A stretch of DNA of 47,308 nucleotides from Candidatus Brocadiia bacterium (GTDB lineage: Bacteria > Planctomycetota > Uabimicrobiia > Uabimicrobiales > JABWCH01), in NCBI GenBank assembly GCA_013359215.1, contig JABWCH010000033.1, positions 1 to 47,308 on the forward strand, in the 5' to 3' direction. A program made the position numbers and the translations under genes. Below are positions 33,815-43,770 of this stretch, one piece after another. The notes below the pieces were generated by a model, which saw nothing but the letters and a program-made list of their open reading frames with translations, was not told the DNA's origin and ran no database searches. Position 1 is the stretch's first letter; every line of letters starts with the position of its first letter.

Positions 33815-35449
33815 ATGTCTGAGAATAGGCTAGATCCAGAAACCTTGCAAGAAGTGATAGACACATTGAAAAAATTTTCGATAAAGCACTTTCCCAAAGA
33901 AAAAAGATTGGAATGGGATAAAAGGGATTTTTTCCCTGAAGAGCTTGTCCGAAAGATGCTATCTCCTGATTTAGGACTCCATCTTCTATTTTTGCCAGAA
34001 GAATACGGAGGATTAGGGGGCGGTGCTTATGATATTTACCGTGTTTCTGAGGAAATGGCTAAAATTGATCTGGGTATGGCTACTGCTTTTCTCGCGATTT
34101 CTTTGGGTACTGATCCTTTAAGGGTAGGCGGAACGCCAGAGCAGAAAAAACAATGGATGACGAGAATTGCAGAAGAAGGGCTTATTGTTGCTTATGGTGC
34201 TACAGAACCAGGGGCAGGAAGCGATCTAGCTTCTTTAAAAACCCATGCAGAGCCTGTCTATGAAGGCGAAAACAAGATTGCCTATCGGTTGTCTGGAGTC
34301 AAGCAATTTATTACCAATGGCAGTGTAGCCGACATCTATTCTATTCTGGCTGTAACACCAGGAGGCCCATCTTTCTTTATTGTAGAAAAAGGGACTCCTG
34401 GGTTAGGCTATGGGAAAAAAGAAGAAAAGCATGGAATCCGTCTTTCCAATACATCGCAGGTGGTTCTGGACAATGTTTTAGTGCCAGCAGACCAGCTTAT
34501 TGGTATTCAGGAAGGGCAGGGAATATCCCAGGCTGTATCTGTTTTTGGATATACGAGGCTTATGGTAGCAGCCTTTGGCCTTGGGGGAGGAGAGGCAGCC
34601 CTGGCTTGCGCTATAGATTATGGTAAACAAAGAGAGCAGTTTGGGAAAGCCCTTGTTGAAATGCAAGGCTATACGCATAAGCTGCTCATCCCTAATGCTA
34701 TCCATCTGGAAGCAGCACGAGCTTATATCGAAGAAATCGCCAGCCGCCTGGATGCAGGCGAATCAGGATTAGAGACCGAAGGGGCTATTGCCAAATTGTT
34801 TGCCACAGAGGCAGGCAACAGGGCTGCCGATGCTGCTATCCAAGCGCATGGCGGTTATGGCTACACTCATGAATACGAGGTAGAAAAGATCAAACGCGAT
34901 GTGCGCATTACCACGATTTATGAAGGCACAAGCGAAATCATGCAGCAAACTATTGCCAAAAGCCGATGGGCTAAATTTCTCCAGACTAAAGGCGGCTTTT
35001 ATGAAAGAATCGCAAAGGAAATGGACGAAATCGCCCAACAAGTGCCTGGCTTGGGAACTCATTCGCTTGCCACAAGCATCAGGATTTTTCTGATTGCGAT
35101 GGAATATATCCGTGAAAAACGCCTTACGAGAGAGCAATATATTCTTTTTCAGATGGCAGACATGATTGCTTTCTTAGAAACAGCAGCCGCTTTATGTCGT
35201 AAATCATGGCATTTGCAAAAAATACCCTCTGCCTATAGTTCTTATCTGAAGTCAGTATCGCAGATTTATACGGCTGAAGTTCTTGCCATGGTATCCCAGA
35301 ATGCCTTTTTTTATCTTACTGCCTTTGGCGCATCCCACCAATCGGATGTACAAAAGCTCCATGAGGCTTGCTATCCAAAGGAAACCGCTGGATGCTATCT
35401 TGGCTTGAGCCAGGCCATGAGTCTTGCAGGCGCGTATCTTGTAGGATGA
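33815..35449 (+). CDS. acyl-CoA dehydrogenase
   Basis: A flavoprotein that interconverts acyl-CoA and 2-enoyl-CoA. The protein has 544 residues: N-terminal helices, middle beta domain with YGATEPGAGSDLAS (FAD/substrate signature) and C-terminal bundle with GGYGYTHEYEVEK. The catalytic base Glu370 is in IYEGTSEI. About 150 residues extend past the usual length of 380-400, as in several long bacterial ACADs. A ribosome binding site (AAGGA) precedes the ATG. It leads an operon with a 46-residue protein and the large synthase, so it may act on the synthase's product or supply a missing oxidation/reduction step; electron partners are not present. Confidence 0.93.
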   Translation: MSENRLDPETLQEVIDTLKKFSIKHFPKEKRLEWDKRDFFPEELVRKMLSPDLGLHLLFLPEEYGGLGGGAYDIYRVSEEMAKIDLGMATAFLAISLGTDPLRVGGTPEQKKQWMTRIAEEGLIVAYGATEPGAGSDLASLKTHAEPVYEGENKIAYRLSGVKQFITNGSVADIYSILAVTPGGPSFFIVEKGTPGLGYGKKEEKHGIRLSNTSQVVLDNVLVPADQLIGIQEGQGISQAVSVFGYTRLMVAAFGLGGGEAALACAIDYGKQREQFGKALVEMQGYTHKLLIPNAIHLEAARAYIEEIASRLDAGESGLETEGAIAKLFATEAGNRAADAAIQAHGGYGYTHEYEVEKIKRDVRITTIYEGTSEIMQQTIAKSRWAKFLQTKGGFYERIAKEMDEIAQQVPGLGTHSLATSIRIFLIAMEYIREKRLTREQYILFQMADMIAFLETAAALCRKSWHLQKIPSAYSSYLKSVSQIYTAEVLAMVSQNAFFYLTAFGASHQSDVQKLHEACYPKETAGCYLGLSQAMSLAGAYLVG

Positions 35450-35529
35450 TTTGTTGTTAACGCGGTTTTTTCAAAAACCTGCCAGAAGTGTGGTTAAAAC
35501 TTTTTTTTATAATAGCAAAGGAGTTCACT

Positions 35530-35670
35530 ATGGAAATGGAAATGGAAAAATTCTTTTTATCTCAAGAAAATTCATCAGGATATGGTATCGATTTTTCTAA
35601 TATCTGGAATGCTCTTTTCGAATGCTCTTTCTGGAATGAAGACAATCTTTGCAATATGAATGAATCATAG
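35530..35670 (+). CDS. 46-residue small protein between dehydrogenase and synthase
   Basis: Begins MEMEMEKFFLSQE and ends DNLCNMNES. It is acidic and aromatic with two Cys, with no membrane segment or known motif. AAAGGAG (35517-35523) stands 6 nt before the ATG, one of the best ribosome binding sites in the window. The stop is 13 nt before the synthase start, so it may be a small partner or translation-coupling leader of the synthase. An upstream in-frame ATG at 35488 lacks a binding site. Confidence 0.6.
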   Translation: MEMEMEKFFLSQENSSGYGIDFSNIWNALFECSFWNEDNLCNMNES

Positions 35671-35683
35671 GAAGGTTTGAAAT

Positions 35684-38600
35684 ATGGAGATAGTTGGAAA
35701 AAGAGAAATGCCGTCTTACGATGATGTCGCTATCATTGGCATGGGCTGTGTGTTACCTGATGCTATGGATGTTCTTTCTTTTTGGAATAATGCCAGCCAG
35801 GGCAAAAATTCCATCACAGAAGTTCCGCCCGAAAAATGGCTTGCAGAAGATTACTATCATCCTGACCCTAAAATGCCAGGAAAAAGCTATTGTAAAATCG
35901 GCGGATTCGTCCGAGGCTTTTCGTTTCCAGGGCTGGAGTTTGGTATACCGCCTAAAGTCTGCGAAACCATAGATGAAACACAAAAATGGGCTTTGAGCGC
36001 GGCCAAGCAGGCTCTTATGGATTCAGGTTATCTTCATAAACCTTTCCCCAGAGAAAGAACTTCTGTTATCATTGGCAATGCAATTGGTGGAGAAAAAAGA
36101 GTCAAAACAATTTTGAGCGTTTCCTTTCCTGAATTTGCCAGAGCCATGAAAAAAACGCCAGAATTCCAGAAGCTTTCTGGCTTAGAGCAAAAGCAATTTC
36201 TGGAAAATTTACAGGCTCTTTATCAAAGCCAGTATCCTGCTGTTACAGAAGATACCATGCCAGGGGAATTGGCGAATATCATCAGCGGGAGGATTGCCAA
36301 TGTATTCAATCTGGGAGGAGCAAACTTTACTACAGATGCTGCTTGCGCTTCTTCCCTGGCAGCCATACAGGCATCCGTTCAAGGATTGCAGGCACACAAT
36401 TTTGATATGGCAATCACAGGCGGATCAGACCAAAGCATGAGTCCAGACACCTATATCCAGTTTTGCAAAATTGGTGCTTTGTCTGGTGATAGGAGTTGCC
36501 CTTTTGATGTATCGGCCAATGGCTTTGTTATGGGCGAAGGTTCTGTGATCTTTGTTCTAAAAAGGCTAGGCGATGCAGAGAAAGACGGGGATCGCATATA
36601 CGCTGTAATCCGCGCTATAGGCAGTTCAAGCGATGGAAAAGGAAAAGGCATCACAGCTCCCAATAAAAAAGGCCAGGTGTCTGCTATTCAGAGAGCCTAT
36701 GCAATGGCAGGGATATGCCCCTCCACCATAAGCATGATTGAAGCTCATGGCACGTCAACCATCCTTGGCGACTTTTGCGAGGTGCAATCCCTCAAGGAAG
36801 TTTTTGAAACCTTTTCCTTGCCCAAAGAAAGCATTGCTCTTGGCTCTGTGAAGTCTCAGATAGGGCATCTCAAAAGTGCAGCAGGCGCGGTTGGCGTTCT
36901 TAAGGCGACACTGAGCCTGCATCATCGTACTCTTTTACCATCTATCAACATAAAACAAATCAACCCTAAGCTAGAGCTGGAAAAAAGTCCCTTTTTTGTC
37001 AATACTTTAGCCCAACCTTGGGAAAAATTCCCCAATTCCATGAGAAGAGCAGGCGTGAATTCTTTTGGATTTGGGGGAACAAACTTTCACCTGGTGCTGG
37101 ACGAATACCAGGGTTCTGACAAAAAAGAAAGCAGCAGAAAGCAAAAAAACGATCAGGATATTCTGGATGCGCATCCCAGGAATCAAGATATTCCCAGGCA
37201 AAAGCAAACCCGTTTGCCTCAGAATATCTTGGTTTTAGGAGCGCAGAACCAAAAGGATCTTCTGGGTCGGCTACGAAGTACTGTCTTTGAAGAAAAAAAT
37301 ATTCCTGCTTTGCCTTTCCGAGAAGATTTATCCGCGCCTTTCCGCATGGCTATTAGTTTCCAGGATGAGAAAGAGCTAAAATCAAAAGCAGAAAAGATAT
37401 CCTCAGCCTTGATCCAAAGAGAAGAAAAGCTCATTCTGGCACTTCAGAACCAGGGCGTATTTTTGGGCGAAGGTAAGCCTGGAAAGATTGCCTTTCTTTT
37501 CCCAGGTCAGGGATCGCAATACCTGAATATGGGAGAAAAACTTCGGAATCAATATCCGACAGTAGCCAGAGTCTTTGAAGAAGCGGATAGCATCATGGCA
37601 TCCCGATTGGACAAAAAGCTCAGCGAATATATCTTTATTCAAGATAAATCCCCTGAAGCAATCCAAATAGCCGAGGAAAATCTTAAGTTCACCAGGATCA
37701 CCCAGCCTGCCATTCTCGCTGTGGATCTTGCAATATGGAAGCTTTTGGAAGAATTTGAGATACGCCCTGACATGGTGATTGGGCATAGTTTGGGAGAATA
37801 TGCAGCCCTGGTAGCCTCTGGGATTCTTTCTTTTGGTGATGCGCTTATTGCTGCAAGTGGAAGAGCTAAAGAAATGAGCGATCTGAGAATTGATGATACA
37901 GGCATTATGGCATCTGTTTTTGCCAGCCCTTCCCAGATTGAAGCTGTTTTAGCAAAAATAAAAGGCTATATATCCTTAGCCAACATCAACAGCCCATCCC
38001 AGATAGTCATTGGAGGAGAAACCAAAGCAGTCGAGGATGCTCTTCTTCGTTTTAAAGAAATGGGGATTCATACAGTAAAGCTCTCTGTTTCCCATGCTTT
38101 TCATACCAAAATCGTATCGCCTGCTGCACCTAGATTGCGCAAGATCTTGGAAACCATGGAAATTCAGTATCCCAGGCTTCCGATTGTTAGCAATGTGACA
38201 GGCAAATTCTATCCAGATCAAAATAGCGATAAGAGCAGAATCCTGGATTTGCTTGAAGAGCAGATCACCAGCCCTGTCCAGTTTATCCAAGGCATTGAGA
38301 CTCTGTATGAACAAGATGCCAGAATTTTTGTGGAAGTTGGCCCAAAAAAGGCTTTGAGTGGGCTGGTAAGCGATATTTTAGGAAAGAAAAATCATGTTGC
38401 TATCTATTCTAACCATCCTAAAAAAGATGATATAACCGCCTTGAATGATCTTCTTGCTGCTCTTTATGCTCAAGGTTATGGGCTTGCAAGAGAACGCCAT
38501 GAGGAAATCCGCCTCTATCAACAAAATGCAGTGCATCCTCAATCTTATAAAGAAGAGGAAAACATCAACTCTATATCAGGAGACTTTTTAAGTATGCAAG

Positions 38601-41600
38601 ACAAAAGATACCTGGAACTAGGCCAGGCCGTCGGCCATTTTTTGGAGCAAATGAATTTGTTCCAGGCCAAAGCATCACCATCTTTTTCTTTGCCACCTGC
38701 CCCCGCGCCCAAACCAGAAGAACCTTTGGTCATCAGTGGAATTTCTCTGGGGCTGCCTGGGCAAGGCCGAAGTATCTTTGCTGAGGAAAATTTCCAGCGC
38801 ATCTTTGCAGGGCAAAATTGTATTGAGTCCCTTTCTCTGGAAGACAGACGTAAGATGTCCAGCAAGAATATCACCAGGCTGGTCAAACAAAACAATAGCG
38901 ATCCAAAGATGGAAACTCTTTCTTCTGAAGATGATATGATACATCTTGCAGGGCTAAGTGGACAATTCGACCTGGAAAAGGAATTTGGGATACCCCAGGA
39001 AATAGTAGAATCCATGAACTCCACAACGCAGCTATCTGTTGCTGCTGGGATTCTGGCTCTGCGTGATGCTGGTATTCCTTTGATCCGCCATTACCATACA
39101 ACGCAAAATGGCCTAAAATTGCATAACCACTGGGGTTTACCCAAAGAAATGGGCGAAGAAACAGGCATTGTCTTTGCCTCTGCTTTTGCAGGGCAGGAAA
39201 GCCTGGCTGAAGAAATCCAGAAATCGGTTTCTTCTCAAAGTCGAGAAAATATATTGCATCGAATGGAAAGCCTTTGGAAAAATACAAGCCGCGAAGTGCA
39301 AGGGACTTCTCTGGGTTCTGAAATCAGGAATTGGATAGAGCAAATGAAAAGAGAAGAGCCTTATCAATTCCATCGCAAATTTCTCTTGCGGATTTTACCC
39401 TTGGGATGCGCACAGCTTGCAGAATGCATCCGCGCTTATGGCCCCAATACCCATATCAATTCAGCCTGTGCCTCCACTTCCGTTGCCCTGGGCATAGCGC
39501 ACGACTGGATTAGAATGGGAAGATGCAAAAGGGTTATTGTGGTTGCAGCCGACAACCCCACAGGCGAATCTATCCGTGAATGGCTTTTAAGCGGCTTTTT
39601 ATCTGTAGGTGCTGCCAGTGCAGAAAAGCTTGTAGAGCTTGCCGCGCTTCCTTTTGATCGACGGAGAAATGGCTTGATTGTAGGCATGGGTGCTGTATCT
39701 CTGGTTTTAGAGCATCCAGAAGAACTCAGAAAACGAGGAATGCGTGGTGTAAGCGAGCTTCTGGGGATTGACTATTGCAATAGTGCCTTTCATGCTACAA
39801 GACTGGATGTAAATCATATTAAAGGGGTTTTCAACAAATTCATGGCAAAAATGGAACAGAAATACAATATAAATCGCTTCCAGATAGCCCATGAAACCAT
39901 GTTCATGTCTCATGAAACCTATACTCCTGCCAGAGGAGGAAGTGCCTCGGCTGAAGTGGAGTCTTTGCGAAGCGTGTTTGGGGATAAGGCGAATCATGTT
40001 GTGATAGCGAATACCAAAGGCTTTACAGGACATGCTATGGGGGCTGGAATCGAAGAAGTTGTCACTGCAAAAGCCTTACAAATCCAGGAAATTCCTCCCA
40101 TTGCCAATTTTAAAGAACCTGATGCAGAGCTTGGCAGCCTGAACCTTTCTCAAGGGGGACGCTATCCCATTCAATATGCTCTGAAATTTTCCGCAGGGTT
40201 TGGCTCTCAGGCAGCTCTTGCCTTATTCCGCAGAATCGAAGGGAGTCAAGTCCGAATCGAAAGCACAAAAGTTTACGAAAAATGGCTTCAAAGCATTTCC
40301 CAGGAACACAGCCCAGAGCTGGAAATTGTCCAGAATACCCTTCGTATCAGACACCAAAAGGCTATTTCTGTGCAAAAAGAAATGCCCAAGGCGAATCAGG
40401 AAAGCCAAACCAAAAGGCAAGAAGCCTCTGAAGCTAAAAACAATAAGCCTGTCCTATCTCAGGATTCTGTAGAATGGGAAATACTCAACCTCGTAGCCGA
40501 AAAAACAGGCTATTCTACAGATATGCTAGAATTGGATTTAGATATGGAAGCGGATTTAGGCATTGATAGCGTTAAGCAAGCAGAAATCTTTGCTATGATT
40601 CGGGAACGCTACTCCTTGAGCAAAAAAGAAAACCTACAGATGCGCGACTATCCTACATTAAAGCAATTGATTGGCTATGTGAAGGAAAACCAGCAGATTC
40701 AAACCACAAAACCAGCTTTGAATTTAAAGCCTGTTTTGGAAAAAAGCAATGTTCAGGACAAATCTTTTTTACAAGATTCTGTAGAATCTGAGATTTTGAA
40801 TCTTGTGGCTGAAAAAACAGGGTATCCTGCAGAAATGCTGGAGCTGGATCTGGATATGGAAGCAGATCTGGGCATTGATAGCGTAAAGCAGGCAGAGATT
40901 TTTGCTACGATACGAGAGCGTTATTCTTTAAGCAAAAAGGAAAACCTACAGATGCGCGATTATCCTACATTAAAGCAATTGATTGGCTATGTGAAAGAAA
41001 ATCGCTTGTCTGCTGAAGTATCTATTGTTAAGCAAGAACCATCCCTGGATTTGTCTGAAAAACAGAAGCTAGAAACAGACATACAAAGGATGTCTCTAAA
41101 AGTTGTGCCAGACCCCATCCTAAAAAAACGGACGGATTTTTCATGGCAAAATCGAACTGTGCTAGTAGTTGCCGATGATGAAAGAGGCGTATGTCAGTTG
41201 CTTTCGGAAAAGATCATACAGGAAGGTGCAAAGGTTGTTGTTCTTGCTGAAAAAAATATTTCTGATTCCGCAAGATTGTATTTCCGCAAAGCAAACTTGG
41301 ACGATTTGCAGGGTTTACAATCTTTATGCTCATCTCTGCAAGAGGAATTTTCTGACATTTCAGGAATCATCCATCTTGCTGGCTTGAGCAAAGAGCCTGA
41401 AATGAACTCGCTGGATATGGATTCCTGGAATCGGGAAATCCGCTGTAGAGTAAAATCGCTCTTCGTGGTTGCTCAGTCTATGCAAAAGAGCATGGAAGAA
41501 AGACAAGGATTCCTGGTAAGTGCTTTGTGTATGGGCGGTAGCATGGGTATTGATTCTTTCTCTGCTCCAACTCCCATAAGCGGAGGGATTTCTGGGTTAA

Positions 41601-43600
41601 CCAAGGCTCTTGCAAAAGAAATGCCCCAGGTTTGTGTGAAAGCATGCGATTTTGAAGCCCAGGCATCTTCTTCTATGATAGCTGAGACATTGCTAAAAGA
41701 GATTTGCCATGGCGATGCTAAGACAGAAATATGCTTTCCTGGCGGCATCCGTAGCACAGTGCAGGTTATTCCTTCACCCCTTTATCCTGGGAAAAGCACG
41801 AACATCTCACTGAATCAGGAATCTGTGTTGATCATCACAGGCGGAGCGCAAGGGATTACCTCGGAAATCGCCAAAGATCTGGCACGAGAGTTTAAGCCCA
41901 AAATGCTACTTTTAGGGCTTGTCAGCCTTCCTGAAAACATCCAGAAATTTGCGTCTTTTAGCGAAAGCCAATGGTCTGAGTTTAAGCTGGAACTTCATGA
42001 ATCTCTTCGCCAGCAGCAAGGTCGAGTGACCCCTGTTATGCTGGAAAAAGAGCTTTCGCGCTATACCAGGGCTGCGAGTGCTTATAAAAACATAAAAGAA
42101 ATCGAATCCCTTGGTTCTACAGTATCCTATCGCTCTTGTGATGTAACAGATGAGGATGCTGTAAAAAAAGCAGTTTCAGAAGCTGTTTCTTTATATGGTA
42201 AAATAGACTGCATCATCCATGGCGCAGGAATCGAAGAAAGCAAGACTCTAGCCAATAAGAAGCTGGATATGTTCCACCTTGTTTTTGATGTAAAAGCCAA
42301 TGGATGCTTTCATTTCATGAGGCATGCACAAAACTTCGGACTACGCTCGCTTGTCCTTCTTTCTTCTGTTGCTGGGCGCTTTGGAAATATTGGGCAAACA
42401 GACTATTCGGCTGCAAATGATTTGCTGAACAAATATGCAGCCTGGATCAATGAAAACCTTCCTGGGATAAAAGCCATATCCATTGATTGGACAGGATGGG
42501 CGGGAGTGGGGATGGCTACAAAAGAAAACACAAAGAAAATTTTCGAAGAAGCGGGAATCACGCTCATACCCTTAAAAATAGGGGCTTCTATGGTAAAAAA
42601 AGAAATTCTCTATTGTGGAAGGGAATCCGAAATTGTTGTTGCTGGAAATCTAGGATTTTTAGACAGACACCACCAGGTTGTTTTATCCCATCCAGAGGTT
42701 CAGGCAAAAGAAGTCCAGGAAAGTATCTCTAACAAGAGAGAACATTTCCCCTTTCTAAGCAATGTGTCTTCTTATCATGAAAACCATTATCTGGAAGTCA
42801 AGAGAGAACTCAGGATGGAGCAGGATAAATACTTAAAAGACCATGCAGTTGAAGGAACTCCTCTGTTTCCTGGAGTTATGGGACTGGAAGCCTTTGCTCA
42901 AGCAGCCTGCCTTTTTTGTCCAGGTCTTTCCGTAGTGGCTATGGAAGAGATCCGCTTCAACAAAGCTCTGAAAATTTTCAAGGAAAAACCTGTAGAGATG
43001 AGGATCATTCTGGAGTCTATGGACGAATTCCCTGACCAAAGAAGGCTGAAAGCAAAGCTAGTTTCTGATTTCATAAATCATGAAGGTCAAAAGCTAGGGG
43101 AAACCCGAACCCACTTTGAAGCGATTGTGGTTATGGGGCAGCCCCAGGGCGCACCTAATAAGCCTGCTTTGATTGTACATGAGCAAGGGAGTCCTGATAT
43201 GAATAAAGAAAAGATCTATCAGATCCTTTTTCACGGCCCTTTATTCCATGTTTGCGAAAACATATACCACGATAAAAACAGAGGAATCCTCGCGAAAATG
43301 AACCTCAGCCAGAATTCCTTGTTCAAGGATACAAATCCTGTCTGGAATATCCAGCCTTTGCAAATCGAACTAGGATTCCAGGCCGCTGGACTTTATGAAT
43401 ACCTCAACAATAAACGCTTTGGGCTTCCTTATATGGTGGATAAAATCCATTTTTATAAACAGCCTAACGCCCCATCACAGGATATTCATGCTGTTGCCAT
43501 CCCTGCACCAGAAGATGAATCCCGATTCAGCGTAGAAATACGAAACCAGGAAAGCGTCTATATCGAAATCCAAGGCTATCGGACAACACCTATGCTGTAA
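35684..43600 (+). CDS. PUFA-synthase-like multidomain synthase KS-AT-KS-ACP-ACP-psiKR-KR-DH
   Basis: Builds a carbon chain from malonyl units by repeated condensation, keto-reduction and dehydration; the product is unknown. Domains in its 2638 residues are as follows. KS1 (8-460): Cys221 in DAACASS, His355 in EAHGTST, His395. AT (600-930): FPGQGSQ, Ser702 in GHSLGE, SHAFHT at 802-808, malonyl-type. KS2 (1015-1490): Cys1262 in SACAST, His1410 in a changed motif SHETYTPARGG, His1450 in GHAMGAG. Two ACPs: Ser1629 and Ser1733, both GIDSVKQAE. A non-catalytic KR half (about 1825-2030). KR (2045-2290): TGGAQGIT, Tyr2241. Hot-dog DH (2360-2630): His2387 in DHAVEGTPLFPG. ER and thioesterase are absent. 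The order resembles PfaA of PUFA synthases with an extra active KS between AT and ACPs. Confidence 0.92.
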   Translation: MEIVGKREMPSYDDVAIIGMGCVLPDAMDVLSFWNNASQGKNSITEVPPEKWLAEDYYHPDPKMPGKSYCKIGGFVRGFSFPGLEFGIPPKVCETIDETQKWALSAAKQALMDSGYLHKPFPRERTSVIIGNAIGGEKRVKTILSVSFPEFARAMKKTPEFQKLSGLEQKQFLENLQALYQSQYPAVTEDTMPGELANIISGRIANVFNLGGANFTTDAACASSLAAIQASVQGLQAHNFDMAITGGSDQSMSPDTYIQFCKIGALSGDRSCPFDVSANGFVMGEGSVIFVLKRLGDAEKDGDRIYAVIRAIGSSSDGKGKGITAPNKKGQVSAIQRAYAMAGICPSTISMIEAHGTSTILGDFCEVQSLKEVFETFSLPKESIALGSVKSQIGHLKSAAGAVGVLKATLSLHHRTLLPSINIKQINPKLELEKSPFFVNTLAQPWEKFPNSMRRAGVNSFGFGGTNFHLVLDEYQGSDKKESSRKQKNDQDILDAHPRNQDIPRQKQTRLPQNILVLGAQNQKDLLGRLRSTVFEEKNIPALPFREDLSAPFRMAISFQDEKELKSKAEKISSALIQREEKLILALQNQGVFLGEGKPGKIAFLFPGQGSQYLNMGEKLRNQYPTVARVFEEADSIMASRLDKKLSEYIFIQDKSPEAIQIAEENLKFTRITQPAILAVDLAIWKLLEEFEIRPDMVIGHSLGEYAALVASGILSFGDALIAASGRAKEMSDLRIDDTGIMASVFASPSQIEAVLAKIKGYISLANINSPSQIVIGGETKAVEDALLRFKEMGIHTVKLSVSHAFHTKIVSPAAPRLRKILETMEIQYPRLPIVSNVTGKFYPDQNSDKSRILDLLEEQITSPVQFIQGIETLYEQDARIFVEVGPKKALSGLVSDILGKKNHVAIYSNHPKKDDITALNDLLAALYAQGYGLARERHEEIRLYQQNAVHPQSYKEEENINSISGDFLSMQDKRYLELGQAVGHFLEQMNLFQAKASPSFSLPPAPAPKPEEPLVISGISLGLPGQGRSIFAEENFQRIFAGQNCIESLSLEDRRKMSSKNITRLVKQNNSDPKMETLSSEDDMIHLAGLSGQFDLEKEFGIPQEIVESMNSTTQLSVAAGILALRDAGIPLIRHYHTTQNGLKLHNHWGLPKEMGEETGIVFASAFAGQESLAEEIQKSVSSQSRENILHRMESLWKNTSREVQGTSLGSEIRNWIEQMKREEPYQFHRKFLLRILPLGCAQLAECIRAYGPNTHINSACASTSVALGIAHDWIRMGRCKRVIVVAADNPTGESIREWLLSGFLSVGAASAEKLVELAALPFDRRRNGLIVGMGAVSLVLEHPEELRKRGMRGVSELLGIDYCNSAFHATRLDVNHIKGVFNKFMAKMEQKYNINRFQIAHETMFMSHETYTPARGGSASAEVESLRSVFGDKANHVVIANTKGFTGHAMGAGIEEVVTAKALQIQEIPPIANFKEPDAELGSLNLSQGGRYPIQYALKFSAGFGSQAALALFRRIEGSQVRIESTKVYEKWLQSISQEHSPELEIVQNTLRIRHQKAISVQKEMPKANQESQTKRQEASEAKNNKPVLSQDSVEWEILNLVAEKTGYSTDMLELDLDMEADLGIDSVKQAEIFAMIRERYSLSKKENLQMRDYPTLKQLIGYVKENQQIQTTKPALNLKPVLEKSNVQDKSFLQDSVESEILNLVAEKTGYPAEMLELDLDMEADLGIDSVKQAEIFATIRERYSLSKKENLQMRDYPTLKQLIGYVKENRLSAEVSIVKQEPSLDLSEKQKLETDIQRMSLKVVPDPILKKRTDFSWQNRTVLVVADDERGVCQLLSEKIIQEGAKVVVLAEKNISDSARLYFRKANLDDLQGLQSLCSSLQEEFSDISGIIHLAGLSKEPEMNSLDMDSWNREIRCRVKSLFVVAQSMQKSMEERQGFLVSALCMGGSMGIDSFSAPTPISGGISGLTKALAKEMPQVCVKACDFEAQASSSMIAETLLKEICHGDAKTEICFPGGIRSTVQVIPSPLYPGKSTNISLNQESVLIITGGAQGITSEIAKDLAREFKPKMLLLGLVSLPENIQKFASFSESQWSEFKLELHESLRQQQGRVTPVMLEKELSRYTRAASAYKNIKEIESLGSTVSYRSCDVTDEDAVKKAVSEAVSLYGKIDCIIHGAGIEESKTLANKKLDMFHLVFDVKANGCFHFMRHAQNFGLRSLVLLSSVAGRFGNIGQTDYSAANDLLNKYAAWINENLPGIKAISIDWTGWAGVGMATKENTKKIFEEAGITLIPLKIGASMVKKEILYCGRESEIVVAGNLGFLDRHHQVVLSHPEVQAKEVQESISNKREHFPFLSNVSSYHENHYLEVKRELRMEQDKYLKDHAVEGTPLFPGVMGLEAFAQAACLFCPGLSVVAMEEIRFNKALKIFKEKPVEMRIILESMDEFPDQRRLKAKLVSDFINHEGQKLGETRTHFEAIVVMGQPQGAPNKPALIVHEQGSPDMNKEKIYQILFHGPLFHVCENIYHDKNRGILAKMNLSQNSLFKDTNPVWNIQPLQIELGFQAAGLYEYLNNKRFGLPYMVDKIHFYKQPNAPSQDIHAVAIPAPEDESRFSVEIRNQESVYIEIQGYRTTPML

Positions 43601-43624
43601 GCTATTCTTAGAGAGAAATACACA

Positions 43625-43712
43625 ATAAAAAGGCTTTTTAGGGGTGAATTTTTGCAAAAATTCCCTCCTAAAGAAAAATCTTTTTGCCTAACTCTTATTT
43701 TATAATTATAAT
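43625..43712 (+). repeat. hairpin repeat family, diverged copy B
   Basis: Same layout as copies A and C: a G-rich arm with ATTTTT, a 2-nt loop, the mirrored arm (43641-43668), then ATCTTTTTGCCTAACTC. The sequence has drifted, and outer TTTAGG/CCTAAA pairing extends the stem. It lies 25 bp after the synthase stop and may also act as its terminator. Confidence 0.65.
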
Positions 43713-43770
43713 GCTTCTTTATTTTCGGTTTTCCATTTGCAGCTTTTAATTTCTTCATAAAGGGAATATT

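Noticed and set aside
35464..35479. GGTTTTT/AAAAACC hairpin as a terminator after the dehydrogenase
   Set aside because: The stem is short and AT-rich, with no clear T run directly after it; the following genes look cotranscribed.
35500..35515. TATAAT at 35508-35513 as an internal promoter for the synthase
   Set aside because: There is no fitting -35, and the transcript would start on top of the ribosome binding site of the small protein.
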